DNA of 64,000 bases from Chitinophaga rhizosphaerae (GCF_003958645.1 NZ_RXLO01000007.1:275929-339928), one strand, 5' to 3'; positions 44,009-53,588 are shown, counted from the first letter of the stretch. The notes: generated from the sequence alone by a model not told the origin. Program-made: numbers and translations.

Positions 44009-45052
44009 ATGGTCGCAATATCTGATACCGCAATCGTGCTCATGAACCTTGGATCGCCGGATTCCACCGCTGTTCCGGACGTGAAGAAATACCTCCTCGA
44101 ATTTTTGATGGACAAACGGGTGATCGATTACCCCTGGCTGATGCGCAAGCTCCTCGTGGGCGGCGTCATCGTTCCGAAACGCGCGGAAAAGAGCGCCGAA
44201 GCGTACAAGAGTATCTGGTGGAAAGAGGGCTCCCCGCTCATCGTGCTCACACAGCAACTCCAGAAAGCGCTTCAGCACGATCTCGAAATGCCGGTAGAGA
44301 TCACCATGCGATATGGCAATCCTTCCCCCGAATTCACTTTCAACAAGATCGTGAAAGAACATCCCGGCGTGAAAAACGTCATCCTCGTGCCGCTGTACCC
44401 GCATTACGCGATGAGCAGCTTCGAGACCGCCGCAGAATACGCGAAGGAAATCTACCGTAAGAAAAAGTATCCCTTCGAAATGAAGATCGTGGAGCCGTTT
44501 TACCGCCATCCCGACTACATCCACGCCGTGGCGGAAAGCATGCGGCCTTACGTGGAGCAGGATTTCGACCATCTCCTGTTCAGCTACCATGGAGTACCGG
44601 TAAGGCATATACGTAAAGGCGACGTAACGGGCGGGCACTGCCTGAAAGTGAACGACTGTTGCCATGTGGATTCCCGCGCGCACAAGCAGTGTTACCGCCA
44701 CCAGGTGACCGTTACGGCGGAGCTGGTTGCGAAGGAACTGGGCATCCCGAAGGAAAAATGGAGCGTTTCGTTCCAGAGCCGCCTCGGCAGGGAAGAATGG
44801 ATCCGGCCGTATACCGACGAGCGCCTGCGCTCGTTGCCGAAAGAAGGCGTGAAAAAGCTGCTGGTGGCTTGCCCGGCGTTCGTGTCCGACTGCCTGGAAA
44901 CGCTGGAAGAGATCGCGGTGGAAGGGAAGCATACCTTCATCGAGTCGGGCGGCGATTCTTTCACGATGATCCCCTGTGTGAACACGCATCCGGAATGGGT
45001 GAAAGCCCTCGGCATCCTGTGCCGCGAAAAAATGGAAACGGTCATGGTTTAA
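44009..45052 (+). CDS. hemH: Ferrochelatase
   Basis: 347 residues from ATG 44009; 21 upstream codons are open but lie across the -7 element TACTTTTG (43982-43989). Inserts Fe2+ into protoporphyrin IX. Catalytic His in LFSYHGVPVRH and Glu in the late FIESGGDSFT region. A cluster of four cysteines (211, 217, 218, 228) occurs in the central loop GGHCLKVNDCCH; in some bacterial ferrochelatases such an internal cluster binds [2Fe-2S]. Divergent from the seven other heme genes. Confidence 0.95.
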   Translation: MVAISDTAIVLMNLGSPDSTAVPDVKKYLLEFLMDKRVIDYPWLMRKLLVGGVIVPKRAEKSAEAYKSIWWKEGSPLIVLTQQLQKALQHDLEMPVEITMRYGNPSPEFTFNKIVKEHPGVKNVILVPLYPHYAMSSFETAAEYAKEIYRKKKYPFEMKIVEPFYRHPDYIHAVAESMRPYVEQDFDHLLFSYHGVPVRHIRKGDVTGGHCLKVNDCCHVDSRAHKQCYRHQVTVTAELVAKELGIPKEKWSVSFQSRLGREEWIRPYTDERLRSLPKEGVKKLLVACPAFVSDCLETLEEIAVEGKHTFIESGGDSFTMIPCVNTHPEWVKALGILCREKMETVMV

Positions 45053-45076
45053 AAACCTTGAAAAAGATAGAAACGG

Positions 45077-45105
45077 AAGCCGGCGTGTGTGCGCCGGCTT
45101 TTTTT
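45077..45105 (+). terminator. Terminator of hemH
   Basis: AAGCCGGCG (45077-45085) pairs with CGCCGGCTT (45092-45100), 6-base loop, then a T-run. Confidence 0.9.
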
Positions 45106-45190
45106 GTGCGGGTACGGGTGGTTTGCGGAGATATTTATTTCGGCCAGACCGGATTTTTTCACTAAATTCCATCAGCTAAATTCCAACCCG

Positions 45191-46324
45191 ATGATCTTGG
45201 CCGTTCTCAAAGAAAATTCAGGTGAAAACAGGGTATCGCTCGTTCCGGAAGTCGTAAAGCAACTCGTTCAGCAACAGGTGGAAGTTTGGGTGGAGGAAGG
45301 CGCAGGGGCCGCGGCGTTTTATCCGGACAGCGGTTACCGCGAGGCCGGGGCAGCCCTCAAATCCCGTGAAGACATCCTGAAGGGCGCAGACGTGCTGCTG
45401 ACGATCCGTCCACCGGAAGCGGCGGATTTCGAAAAGGTACCGCCCGGAAAAACCTGGGCCGGCGTGTTCCAGCCCCTGTTCAACCCCGCACTGATGCAAC
45501 AACTGGCCGGCAGGCAGTTCACCATTTTCAGTCTCGATTCCATCCCCCGCACCACCCGCGCCCAGAGCATGGACGTGCTCAGTTCCCAGGCCAACATTGC
45601 CGGGTACAAAGCCGTACTGCTGGCCGCGTTCACGTATAGCCGCTATTTCCCCATGTTCATGACCGCGGCGGGCAGCATTCCGCCGGCCAAAGTGCTCATT
45701 CTCGGCGCCGGCGTGGCCGGTCTCCAGGCGATCGCTACGGCGCGCAGGCTGGGAGCGGTGGTAGAAGTATTCGATACGCGGCCGGCCGTGAAGGAAGAAG
45801 TGATGAGCCTCGGCGCCAGATTCGTGGAAGTGGAAGGCGCGGCAGACGCGTCGAAAGCGGGCGGGTATGCCGTGGAGCAATCAGAAGATTTCAAGGAACG
45901 GCAGGCGGCCCGCATCGCGGAAAGCGCCGCCAAAGCGGATGTCGTGATCACCACCGCCCAGATTCCCGGCAAACCCGCGCCCATACTGTTGCCCACGGCA
46001 GCGGTGGAAGGCATGCGGCCGGGGAGCGTCATTATCGACCTGGCGGCGGCAACGGGCGGGAACACGGGGTTGACGAAGAACGGGGAAACGATCGTCCACA
46101 AAGATGTCACCATCATCGGCAATTCCGACCTGGCCGGCACGGCGCCTGCAGACGCGAGCAAGCTCTATGCGAAAAACATGCATAATTTCCTGAAACTGCT
46201 CATCGGAAAAGAAGGGCAGTGGCAGCCGGATTTTGCGGACGACATCGTGCAGGGGGCCTGCATCGCCAGAGACGGGCAGGTGGTGAACGAGCGCGTTAAA
46301 CAGCTGCAACCCGCGGCCGTCTGA
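45191..46324 (+). CDS. pntA: NAD(P) transhydrogenase alpha subunit part 1 (NAD-binding domain I)
   Basis: 377 residues from ATG 45191, where the family N-terminus MILAVLKENSGENRVSLVPEVV begins; the longer open frame is leader. Alanine-dehydrogenase-like fold with NAD site VLILGAGVAGLQAIATARRLGAVVEVFDTR. It forms the soluble domain that exchanges hydride with domain III of PntB. The split of alpha into two chains is common in bacteria. Followed by its membrane part after 29 bases. Confidence 0.95.
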   Translation: MILAVLKENSGENRVSLVPEVVKQLVQQQVEVWVEEGAGAAAFYPDSGYREAGAALKSREDILKGADVLLTIRPPEAADFEKVPPGKTWAGVFQPLFNPALMQQLAGRQFTIFSLDSIPRTTRAQSMDVLSSQANIAGYKAVLLAAFTYSRYFPMFMTAAGSIPPAKVLILGAGVAGLQAIATARRLGAVVEVFDTRPAVKEEVMSLGARFVEVEGAADASKAGGYAVEQSEDFKERQAARIAESAAKADVVITTAQIPGKPAPILLPTAAVEGMRPGSVIIDLAAATGGNTGLTKNGETIVHKDVTIIGNSDLAGTAPADASKLYAKNMHNFLKLLIGKEGQWQPDFADDIVQGACIARDGQVVNERVKQLQPAAV

Positions 46325-46353
46325 TATTTCATTCCATTCCAACAGATCGAATT

Positions 46354-46662
46354 ATGACCGCAATCCTGGATTTTCTGCAACTCCACATCGAGATGGTATA
46401 CATCGTGATACTGTCTGTCTTCCTGGGGATCGAAGTGATCTCGCGGGTTCCGTCCGTTTTGCACACACCGCTCATGAGCGGCGCCAACGCCATTCACGGC
46501 GTGGTGATCATCGGCGCCATCATCGTAATGGGAAAGGCCGAGGCGGACAACTGGCTGGCCCTGGTGCTTGGGTTCCTCGCCGTAATACTCGGCACGCTCA
46601 ACGTAGTGGGTGGTTTCGTGGTGACCGATCGCATGCTGGAAATGTTTAAAAAGAAGAAATAA
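46354..46662 (+). CDS. pntA: NAD(P) transhydrogenase alpha subunit part 2 (membrane domain)
   Basis: 102 residues with three to four membrane helices (FLQLHIEMVYIVILSVFLGIEVI, GVVIIGAIIVMG, WLALVLGFLAVILGTLNVVGGFVVTDRMLEMF). It contributes to the proton channel of domain II. Seven bases before pntB. The ending VTDRMLEMFKKKK is typical of this subunit. Confidence 0.94.
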   Translation: MTAILDFLQLHIEMVYIVILSVFLGIEVISRVPSVLHTPLMSGANAIHGVVIIGAIIVMGKAEADNWLALVLGFLAVILGTLNVVGGFVVTDRMLEMFKKKK

Positions 46663-46669
46663 GCTCCTT

Positions 46670-48238
46670 ATGTCCGGATTATTGACGCTCGCTTACCTCA
46701 TCGGCTCCATCACGTTCATCGTGGGCCTCAAGATGCTCAGCAACCCTGCCACCGCCCGCAAAGGCAACCTCATAGCGGCGGGGGGCATGTTCATCGCCAT
46801 TATCGGCACCATTTTCCTGTACGAGGAAAACGGGGAACGGCTGCATAACTACGGCTGGATATTCGGCGGGCTCTTCATCGGTTCCGTTGTCGGCGTACTG
46901 GCCGCGAAAAAGGTGAAAATGACGGCCATGCCCGAAATGGTGAGCCTCTTCAACGGTATGGGCGGCGCCTGCGCGATGCTCATTTCCATCGTGGAATTCG
47001 ATCATCTCGCCAATCATAATTTCATCGACCTCGCCAGGTTCTTTAAAGAAGTGGTTGGGCCCGGCCTCACGATCAGCGGAGATATCCATGTGGGCGAAAG
47101 TTTCACCAACCCGGCCGGGAAATATCTCATCATCCTGCTCGGCCTCATTATCGGCAGCATTTCCTTCGCCGGCAGCATGGTTGCCTGGGGAAAACTGAAC
47201 GGCAAAGTGAAGGATTTTTCCTTCAACGGACAGCACATCATGAACCTGCTCGTACTGGCATTGATCGTGATCGGCACCGCGTGGCTGCTGTTTGATGTTC
47301 ATCATGCTTACGGAAATGGAGAGTTGTTCGTCGGTAATCAAATGCGCGGGCAGGGGATCGGTATGAAACTGGACGTTCAGCAAGCCGGTTCGATCGTACA
47401 TATCCTGTTTTATACCGTGTTTGCATTGTCTTTGATTTACGGCGTCATGTTCGTTATGCCCATCGGCGGGGCGGATATGCCTGTCGTGATTTCGCTGCTC
47501 AATTCCTTTACCGGCGTGGCCGCTGCGTGCGGCGGCTTCCTGTACGACAATCCGGTGATGCTCACCGGCGGTATTCTCGTAGGGTCTGCCGGCACGATCC
47601 TCACCATTCTCATGTGCAAGGCCATGAACCGGTCGCTGAAGAACGTGCTGATCGGATCTTTCGGCGCAAAGGCAACATCCGCCGGCGGCGGTTCGAAGGA
47701 ACAGGGCAATTACAAGGAAGTGACCATTTCCGATGCCGCCGTCATGATGCGGTATGCCGGCAAAGTGATGATCGTACCGGGATACGGCCTCGCCGTGGCA
47801 CAGGCGCAACACGTTTGCCATGAGCTGGAAAAACTGCTGGAAGAAAAAGGCGTGGAAGTGAATTACGCCATCCATCCCGTGGCGGGCCGCATGCCGGGGC
47901 ATATGAACGTGTTGCTCGCGGAAGCGGATGTGCCGTACGAGAAACTGGAAGAAATGGAAACGGCCAACGCCGCCATGCCGAATACGGACGTGGTGCTGGT
48001 TTTGGGCGCTAACGACGTGGTAAATCCCGCAGCCAAAAACGATCCTTCCAGCCCCATATACGGCATGCCCATCCTGGAAGTGGAACTGGCCAAAATGGTG
48101 ATCGTGAACAAGCGCAGCATGAAGCCCGGTTACGCCGGCATCGAAAACGAACTGTTCTTCCAGCCCAAAACCTCCATGCTCTTCGGCGATGCCAAATCGG
48201 TGCTGCAACAGCTGGTGGCGGAAGTGAAGACGTTATAA
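46670..48238 (+). CDS. pntB: NAD(P) transhydrogenase beta subunit
   Basis: 522 residues. About nine membrane helices (1-330) complete the proton channel; the C-terminal NADP-binding domain III (about 345-522) has VPGYGLAVAQAQH, GRMPGHMNVLLAEA and VLVLGANDVVNPAA. Uses the proton gradient to drive NADPH formation from NADH. The three pnt genes form one transcription unit. Confidence 0.96.
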   Translation: MSGLLTLAYLIGSITFIVGLKMLSNPATARKGNLIAAGGMFIAIIGTIFLYEENGERLHNYGWIFGGLFIGSVVGVLAAKKVKMTAMPEMVSLFNGMGGACAMLISIVEFDHLANHNFIDLARFFKEVVGPGLTISGDIHVGESFTNPAGKYLIILLGLIIGSISFAGSMVAWGKLNGKVKDFSFNGQHIMNLLVLALIVIGTAWLLFDVHHAYGNGELFVGNQMRGQGIGMKLDVQQAGSIVHILFYTVFALSLIYGVMFVMPIGGADMPVVISLLNSFTGVAAACGGFLYDNPVMLTGGILVGSAGTILTILMCKAMNRSLKNVLIGSFGAKATSAGGGSKEQGNYKEVTISDAAVMMRYAGKVMIVPGYGLAVAQAQHVCHELEKLLEEKGVEVNYAIHPVAGRMPGHMNVLLAEADVPYEKLEEMETANAAMPNTDVVLVLGANDVVNPAAKNDPSSPIYGMPILEVELAKMVIVNKRSMKPGYAGIENELFFQPKTSMLFGDAKSVLQQLVAEVKTL

Positions 48239-48265
48239 ATCTTTACATTTGCGGAAAATATTTCC

Positions 48266-49648
48266 GTGCCAGCATTACCTCAGGCATTTATCGATACATT
48301 GACAGGCCTTCCGGGATACGATGCCGCCGCTTTCCTGGCAGTGCATGAATCCCCGGAAAGGATCACCAGCGTGCGTTTGCAGCCGCAGAAGGTGCAGGAT
48401 GCCACGTCCGTTTTTCCGCAGCTGGAAATTACGCGCGTGCCCTGGGCCCGCGGCGGCTACTATCTTTCCACCCGCCCGTCGTTTACATTCGATCCGCAAT
48501 TCCATGCCGGCGCGTATTACGTGCAGGAGGCGTCATCGATGTTCCTCGAAGAAGCCCTGCGGCAAACGATCCCGGCTTCGGCGCCCCTCAGGGCGCTCGA
48601 TCTTTGCGCGGCGCCGGGGGGGAAGAGCACGCTGATCCAGGCGGCGCTTCCGGCCGGGAGCTTCCTCGTTTCCAATGAGGTTATCCGTCCGAGAGCCGCG
48701 CTGCTGGCGGATAATTTATCGAGATGGGGCACTACCGACGTAGTAGTCACCAACAACGATCCGCGGGATTTTTCGCGGCTGGAAGGTTTCTTCGACCTGA
48801 TGGTCGTGGATGCGCCCTGCTCCGGCTCCGGCCTCTTCCGGCGCGATCCGGAGGCGGTCAATGAATGGTCGTACGACAACGTGATGCTCTGCAGCCAGCG
48901 CCAGCAAAGAATCCTGGCCGATGCGCTACCGTCCCTCAAACCCGGCGGCGTGCTGATTTATTCCACCTGCTCGTATGCGCGCGAGGAAGATGAACAACTG
49001 CTCGACTGGCTCATGGATCACGAACAACTCGTTTCGCTGCCGTTGCAATTGCAGCCGGAATGGAACATCGTTGCTACAGCATCTCCTGTGCATAAGGCCT
49101 CCGGGTACCGGTTCTATCCGGATAAAGTGAAGGGGGAAGGGTTTTTCATCGCCTGTTTCCGGAAAGAAGGCGAAGCCGGACCACCAAAAAAAGGAAAACA
49201 GAAATTCGCGGAACTGCCGAAGAAAGATGCGGAGCGCATATTGCCCTGGCTCAAGCCTGGCGCGGATGTGCGCATGATGTTACACGATGGCGAAGTGCTG
49301 TTGCTGTCGCCCGCCGTGGCGGAAGACATGCCGCTGCTGCAACAGTTGTACATCCGGAAAGCGGGTGTGAAAGCGGGCCAGCTTTCGGCGAAAGAACTGA
49401 TTCCCGACCACCAGCTGGCGCTTAGCACGATAATTGCGCAGGATTTACCCGGGGTGGAACTAACTTTGGAAGATGCATTGCATTATCTTCGCAGGGAAGA
49501 CCTCCGGTTCGGCGAGCCGCTCAAAGGCTGGGCGCTCATGCGATATCGCGGGATGAACCTGGGATGGGCGAAGATCCTTCCCAACCGTGTCAACAACTAC
49601 TATCCCAAAGAAATGCGCATTTTGAAATCCGGTATGCCGGAAACATAA
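48266..49648 (+). CDS. RsmF-like rRNA cytosine-C5 methyltransferase (NOL1/NOP2/Sun family)
   Basis: 460 residues, GTG start at 48266 with TACATTTG (48244-48251) as -7 element 15 bases before it. SAM site LDLCAAPGGKSTLIQAAL; motif IV DAPCSGSGLFRRDPEA and motif VI STCSYAREEDE carry the two cysteines of the m5C mechanism. The C-terminal third, with FGEPLKGWALMRYRGMNLGWAKILPNRVNNYYP, is the RsmF RNA-binding part. Most likely modifies 16S rRNA; the exact base is inferred from the family. Confidence 0.92.
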   Translation: MPALPQAFIDTLTGLPGYDAAAFLAVHESPERITSVRLQPQKVQDATSVFPQLEITRVPWARGGYYLSTRPSFTFDPQFHAGAYYVQEASSMFLEEALRQTIPASAPLRALDLCAAPGGKSTLIQAALPAGSFLVSNEVIRPRAALLADNLSRWGTTDVVVTNNDPRDFSRLEGFFDLMVVDAPCSGSGLFRRDPEAVNEWSYDNVMLCSQRQQRILADALPSLKPGGVLIYSTCSYAREEDEQLLDWLMDHEQLVSLPLQLQPEWNIVATASPVHKASGYRFYPDKVKGEGFFIACFRKEGEAGPPKKGKQKFAELPKKDAERILPWLKPGADVRMMLHDGEVLLLSPAVAEDMPLLQQLYIRKAGVKAGQLSAKELIPDHQLALSTIIAQDLPGVELTLEDALHYLRREDLRFGEPLKGWALMRYRGMNLGWAKILPNRVNNYYPKEMRILKSGMPET

Positions 49649-49771
49649 TATGGACGGGCTTCGCAGCGTTCTTACGGATGTGCATAATTCGCGTGGATAT
49701 TTACTTTGCGCGCCAGGAGCCGTAAATTGGATGGAAACTTTTATATTCGTTCCCTTAAAGTATTAGTAAAT

Positions 49772-50821
49772 ATGTTAAAGTCAGTAATGTTGGGTGTTTT
49801 GATGGCCGGTACGATAAGGGTAGCCGCACAGGATACGCTTTTGGTACAGGGTAAATCGCCCGATCTCTATTTGACGCATTCCGTGAAGAAAGGAGAGACC
49901 TGGTACAGCCTCGGCAGGGCTTATGGCCTGAGCCCCAAAGAGATTGCGGCAAGGAACAAGACGGATATGGCGGCCGGGCTCAGCCTCGGCCAGTCGGTCC
50001 TCATCCCCCTCAACAAACAAAATTTCGTGCAAACGAAATCTGCCGGCGCCGGCGTGCGCCCGGTATATCACCGTGTCACAGAGAAAGAAACGCTGTACCG
50101 CATACATGTTAATTACGGTAAAGTACCGCTGGACAATGTGCGGGAATGGAACCGCCTTTCGGGCGACGGTGTGCAGAAAGATGCGTTCCTTATTGTGGGG
50201 TACGTGAAAGGCAGCGGCCAGTCGGTTGTGTTGCCCACTGCGTCTGCATCTACGCCGCCTCCTGCAGCGGAAACCCCGGTAGCGGCCGAGTCCAGGCCAG
50301 TGGAGAAGCCGCAGGCCGCGGAAAGCAAGCCGGTAGCGGCTGTGAGCCAGCCCGCCGCGCCGGAGACCAAGCCGGTGGCCACGCCGCCCGTGGAAAATAA
50401 GCCGGTATCCTCCAACAGCCAAACCGCCGCTCCGGAATCCAAACCCGTAGAGAAAGCGCCGACCAGCCTGGGCCGTACACCCGCAGTGCCAGATGGCGGC
50501 TTCGAAGGAATGTTCAACCAGCAAACCGGCAATGGCCGCGACGTGACGAAGGAGAAAGGCCCTGGTTCCTGGTTCAAAAGCAACGCAGTAGTGGGTTCTG
50601 GCAAATATTACGCCTTGCATAATTCCGTTCCGCGCGGCACCATCGTGAAGGTAACCAACCCGCTCACCGGCCGCTCCGTGTACGCCAAAGTGCTCGACGC
50701 CATCCCGCAGCTGAAAGCCAATGCGAACCTCATCATCAAACTGAGCGACGCCGCGCAGGACGCCCTCGGCATCAGCGAAGGCCGCTTCTACTGCGAGCTG
50801 AGTTACGAAGATCTGAAATAG
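49772..50821 (+). CDS. LysM-repeat protein with RlpA-like barrel
   Basis: 349 residues from ATG 49772, which gives a signal peptide (ends RVAAQ). Two LysM-type modules follow (HSVKKGETWYSLGRAYGLSPKEIAARN at about 36-80, HRVTEKETLYRIHVNYG at about 110-150), then a 90-residue Pro/Ala/Glu/Lys linker with KPVA-type repeats, and a C-terminal double-psi beta barrel of RlpA type (about 255-349). Binds peptidoglycan; a role in glycan cleavage or daughter-cell separation is inferred. Confidence 0.88.
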   Translation: MLKSVMLGVLMAGTIRVAAQDTLLVQGKSPDLYLTHSVKKGETWYSLGRAYGLSPKEIAARNKTDMAAGLSLGQSVLIPLNKQNFVQTKSAGAGVRPVYHRVTEKETLYRIHVNYGKVPLDNVREWNRLSGDGVQKDAFLIVGYVKGSGQSVVLPTASASTPPPAAETPVAAESRPVEKPQAAESKPVAAVSQPAAPETKPVATPPVENKPVSSNSQTAAPESKPVEKAPTSLGRTPAVPDGGFEGMFNQQTGNGRDVTKEKGPGSWFKSNAVVGSGKYYALHNSVPRGTIVKVTNPLTGRSVYAKVLDAIPQLKANANLIIKLSDAAQDALGISEGRFYCELSYEDLK

Positions 50822-50841
50822 CGCATCAACACCGCATAACG

Positions 50842-50876
50842 AAAACGGGGCCCTGTCACCAGGCGCCCCGTTTTTT
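50842..50876 (+). terminator. Terminator of the LysM gene
   Basis: AAAACGGGGC (50842-50851) pairs with GCCCCGTTTT (50865-50874), extended by an inner CCTG/CAGG stem; TTTTTT follows. Confidence 0.88.
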
Positions 50877-50932
50877 ATTGCTGGGGCCTCCGATATCCGG
50901 ATTTGCATCCCTGTAAACATTATTTTTCTTCG

Positions 50933-51850
50933 CTACTCGAAACGGAATCCCCGCAGAAATTCTTCCACGCCCATTTTCTTTTTCCCTTCCAGCTGCAGTT
51001 CCAACACATTCAGGAAACCGCCACGGGCGGCGAATTTGAGGTAGGTTTTCTGATCGCTTTGTACCGTGCCGGGTGCACAGGTGTGCGCAACAGGGTCTGG
51101 CGAGGCTTTGTAGATTTTCAGGGTTTTGCCTTGCAGCGTCGTGAATGCGGCGGGGTAGGGGCTAAGGCCGCGAACGAGGTTGTAGACTTTCTCCAGTGGC
51201 TGTTCCCAGTCGATCCTGCAATCGTCTTTGAAAATTTTCGGCGCATGTTTCAGTTGGCCGGCGTCGATATCGTCTTGCGGCTGGCCGTGGAGATTCCCTT
51301 CTTTCAGCGCGGCCACGGTGCGGAGGAGCGTTTCGGCGCCTGCCTGCATGAGCGCGTCGTGCAGTTCGCCGGCGGTTTCATCGGGGCGGATGGGCACTTC
51401 CGATTTGAAGAGGATATTTCCCGTATCGATTTCATGCTGGAGCTTGAACGTGGTAACGCCGCTTTTGCTTTCGCCGTTAATGATGGCCCAATTGATGGGC
51501 GCCGCGCCGCGGTATTGGGGCAGCAGTGAGGCATGCACGTTGATAGTGCCCAGCGGCGGCATGTCCCACACCAGTTCCGGCAGCATCCGGAATGCGACCA
51601 CCACCTGGAGGTCGGCCCGGTATCCGCGCAGTTCTTCGAGGAACGCGGGGTTTTTCAGTTTTTCGGGTTGCAGCACGGGGATGTTGTGCGCCACGGCATA
51701 TTGCTTCACGGCGCTTTGCTGGAGCTGGAGCCCGCGGCCGGCCGGTTTGTCGGGCGCGGTGATCGCCGCCACTACGTTATACCCGGCTTTCACCAGCGCA
51801 TCGAGCGAGGCAACGGCGAAGTCGGGCGTTCCCATAAAAATGATTCTCAT
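50933..51850 (-). CDS. fmt: Methionyl-tRNA formyltransferase
   Basis: 305 residues from the ATG complement at 51848-51850 (an in-frame ATG six codons earlier is also possible). Formylates initiator Met-tRNA. Signatures: IIFMGTPDFAV, INVHASLLPQYRGAAPINWAI and TTFKLQHEIDTGNIL containing the catalytic Asn-His-Asp set; C-terminal OB-like tRNA-binding domain. Lies 19 bases downstream of the NamZ-type gene on the same strand. No def gene is adjacent. Confidence 0.96.
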   Translation of the reverse strand: MRIIFMGTPDFAVASLDALVKAGYNVVAAITAPDKPAGRGLQLQQSAVKQYAVAHNIPVLQPEKLKNPAFLEELRGYRADLQVVVAFRMLPELVWDMPPLGTINVHASLLPQYRGAAPINWAIINGESKSGVTTFKLQHEIDTGNILFKSEVPIRPDETAGELHDALMQAGAETLLRTVAALKEGNLHGQPQDDIDAGQLKHAPKIFKDDCRIDWEQPLEKVYNLVRGLSPYPAAFTTLQGKTLKIYKASPDPVAHTCAPGTVQSDQKTYLKFAARGGFLNVLELQLEGKKKMGVEEFLRGFRFE

Positions 51851-51869
51851 GGGTGCAAATGTATTCAAT

Positions 51870-53030
51870 TTAGAAATCGGTATACAACAGGTATTTCTTC
51901 CGGATGGATGCGAAACGTTGCAGGCCGGGCTGCCAGCTTTTGCGGATCGCCTCGGCGGAAAGGCCCTGCTGTATCTGTTTCCGGAGGATGTCGCTGCCCG
52001 CCAGTTTGTCGAAAAAGTTATTGAAGAAACGCGCTTTTTCGGGGAAAAGCCGGTAGGCGTTGAGGATGAAGCTCAGGTCGATCTCGTCTGCCTTCGGGTC
52101 GATGGCGGTAAGGTCGTAGCCGTAGCAGGTAGAGTCCATCAGCACGGGAGATTTCGCGCCGGGTACGCTTTTCGGTGTGAAGGAAAAGAGATTTTTGGGC
52201 AGCAGCGGATGGCCGTACACCTGGAAAGGCTTGTCTGTTCCCCGTCCCAGGCTGAAAACCGTCCCTTCGAACAGGCAGGTAGACGCGTACAGGTAAATGC
52301 TCCGCATATTGGGCAGGTTCGGCGAAGGTTTCACCGGTAGCTGGTACATGGTGGTATGGTCGTAGTTTTCGCAGGGCACTACTGTAAGGTGGCATCGAAC
52401 TTTCCCGGCCAGCCAGCCTTCCCCGTTTAGCATTTGCGCGTATTCGGCCACGGTCATGCCATGCACGGTGGGTATGGGTTGCATGCCCACGAAAGAACGG
52501 AAGGCGGTATCGAGGATGGGCCCGTCGATATAATGGCCGTTGGGATTGGGGCGGTCGAGGACGATGAGGGGTTTGCCGAATTTGGCGGCCGATTCCATGA
52601 GTTCCTGCAGGGTGGAAATGTAGGTGTAGAACCGCGTTCCCACGTCCTGCACGTCAAAAACGAGGATATCCACATCCGCCAGGTCTGCCGCGTCGGCCTG
52701 CCGGTGTTTGCCGTAGAGGGAAACGATCGGCAGCCCGGTGCGCGTGTCGCGGCTGTTGCCGACCTTCTCCCCGGCGTCTGCCATTCCCCGGAAACCATGT
52801 TCCGGACTGAAAATCTTGACGATATTGACTTTGTGCGCCAGGAGGGAGTCTACCAGGTGAACACCCGGGCTGATCATGGCGGTCTGGTTCACGAGCATGC
52901 CCACCCGTTTGCCTTTCAGGAGAGGGAGGTAAACGTCGGTCTGCTGTGCGCCGGTGCGCACGTTCGCGTCTTGCGCCCAAACGGCCATGGGGAAGCAACA
53001 GCTGATCAGTAGTTTCAGGAATCGAGTCAT
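51870..53030 (-). CDS. namZ: Exo-beta-N-acetylmuramidase, NamZ type (DUF1343/GH171)
   Basis: 386 residues with a signal peptide (ends AVWAQ). Family motifs: GKRVGMLVNQTA, IFSPEHGFRGMADAGEKV, VSLYGKHR, FDVQDVGTRFYTYISTL and DRPNPNG. NamZ enzymes remove terminal MurNAc from glycan fragments during wall recycling. Upstream of fmt on the same strand with a 19-base gap. No other recycling gene is nearby. Confidence 0.92.
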   Translation of the reverse strand: MTRFLKLLISCCFPMAVWAQDANVRTGAQQTDVYLPLLKGKRVGMLVNQTAMISPGVHLVDSLLAHKVNIVKIFSPEHGFRGMADAGEKVGNSRDTRTGLPIVSLYGKHRQADAADLADVDILVFDVQDVGTRFYTYISTLQELMESAAKFGKPLIVLDRPNPNGHYIDGPILDTAFRSFVGMQPIPTVHGMTVAEYAQMLNGEGWLAGKVRCHLTVVPCENYDHTTMYQLPVKPSPNLPNMRSIYLYASTCLFEGTVFSLGRGTDKPFQVYGHPLLPKNLFSFTPKSVPGAKSPVLMDSTCYGYDLTAIDPKADEIDLSFILNAYRLFPEKARFFNNFFDKLAGSDILRKQIQQGLSAEAIRKSWQPGLQRFASIRKKYLLYTDF

Positions 53031-53130
53031 GCGGAAATCGGGTTGAAATCAACAAAATAAGGCGGCATTCCGGAAATAAAAAACAAAAAACGTACCTTCA
53101 CCTTCTATTATCTTATTTTAAAAATTTTAT

Positions 53131-53559
53131 ATGCAACAAGTTAAGACCGGTGATACCGTTCGCGTGCACTACCACGGACGGTTACAAAATGGCCAGACTT
53201 TTGACTCCTCCGAAGGCAGAGATCCGCTTGAGTTCAAGGTGGGCTCCGGTATGGTGATCAAGGGTTTTGACAACGGTGTCCTCGATATGAAGCCTGGAGA
53301 TAAAAGAACGCTGAACATCCCGGTTGATGAAGCATACGGTGCAAAAAGCCCCGAGCTGATCATGGAGTTCCCCAAAGCGAACATCCCGGCCGATCTGAAT
53401 CCCCAGGTAGGTATGGACCTCCAGATGAGCAACCCCCAGGGCCAGGTGTTCCCGGTTAAGGTGGTAGCCATCACAGAGGAATTCATCACCCTGGATGCCA
53501 ACCATCCCCTCGCCGGCGAGCCCCTCGTTTTCGACATCGAACTGGTAGAGATCGTTTAA
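53131..53559 (+). CDS. slyD: FKBP-type peptidyl-prolyl isomerase, SlyD type
   Basis: 142 residues, cytoplasmic (no signal). FKBP domain VRVHYHGRLQNGQTFDSSEG ... MVIKGFDNGVLDMKPGDKR is split by the insert-in-flap chaperone domain, and the late LDANHPLAGEPLVFDIELV is the SlyD signature. The His-rich metal-binding tail of E. coli SlyD is absent. Own terminator follows. Confidence 0.94.
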   Translation: MQQVKTGDTVRVHYHGRLQNGQTFDSSEGRDPLEFKVGSGMVIKGFDNGVLDMKPGDKRTLNIPVDEAYGAKSPELIMEFPKANIPADLNPQVGMDLQMSNPQGQVFPVKVVAITEEFITLDANHPLAGEPLVFDIELVEIV

Positions 53560-53588
53560 TCGACGATCGTTCCCTCATACAATACCTG

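Noticed and set aside
46679..48208. Open frame of about 509 codons on the minus strand
   Set aside because: Antisense to pntB; very His-rich, as expected from reversed membrane-protein codons.
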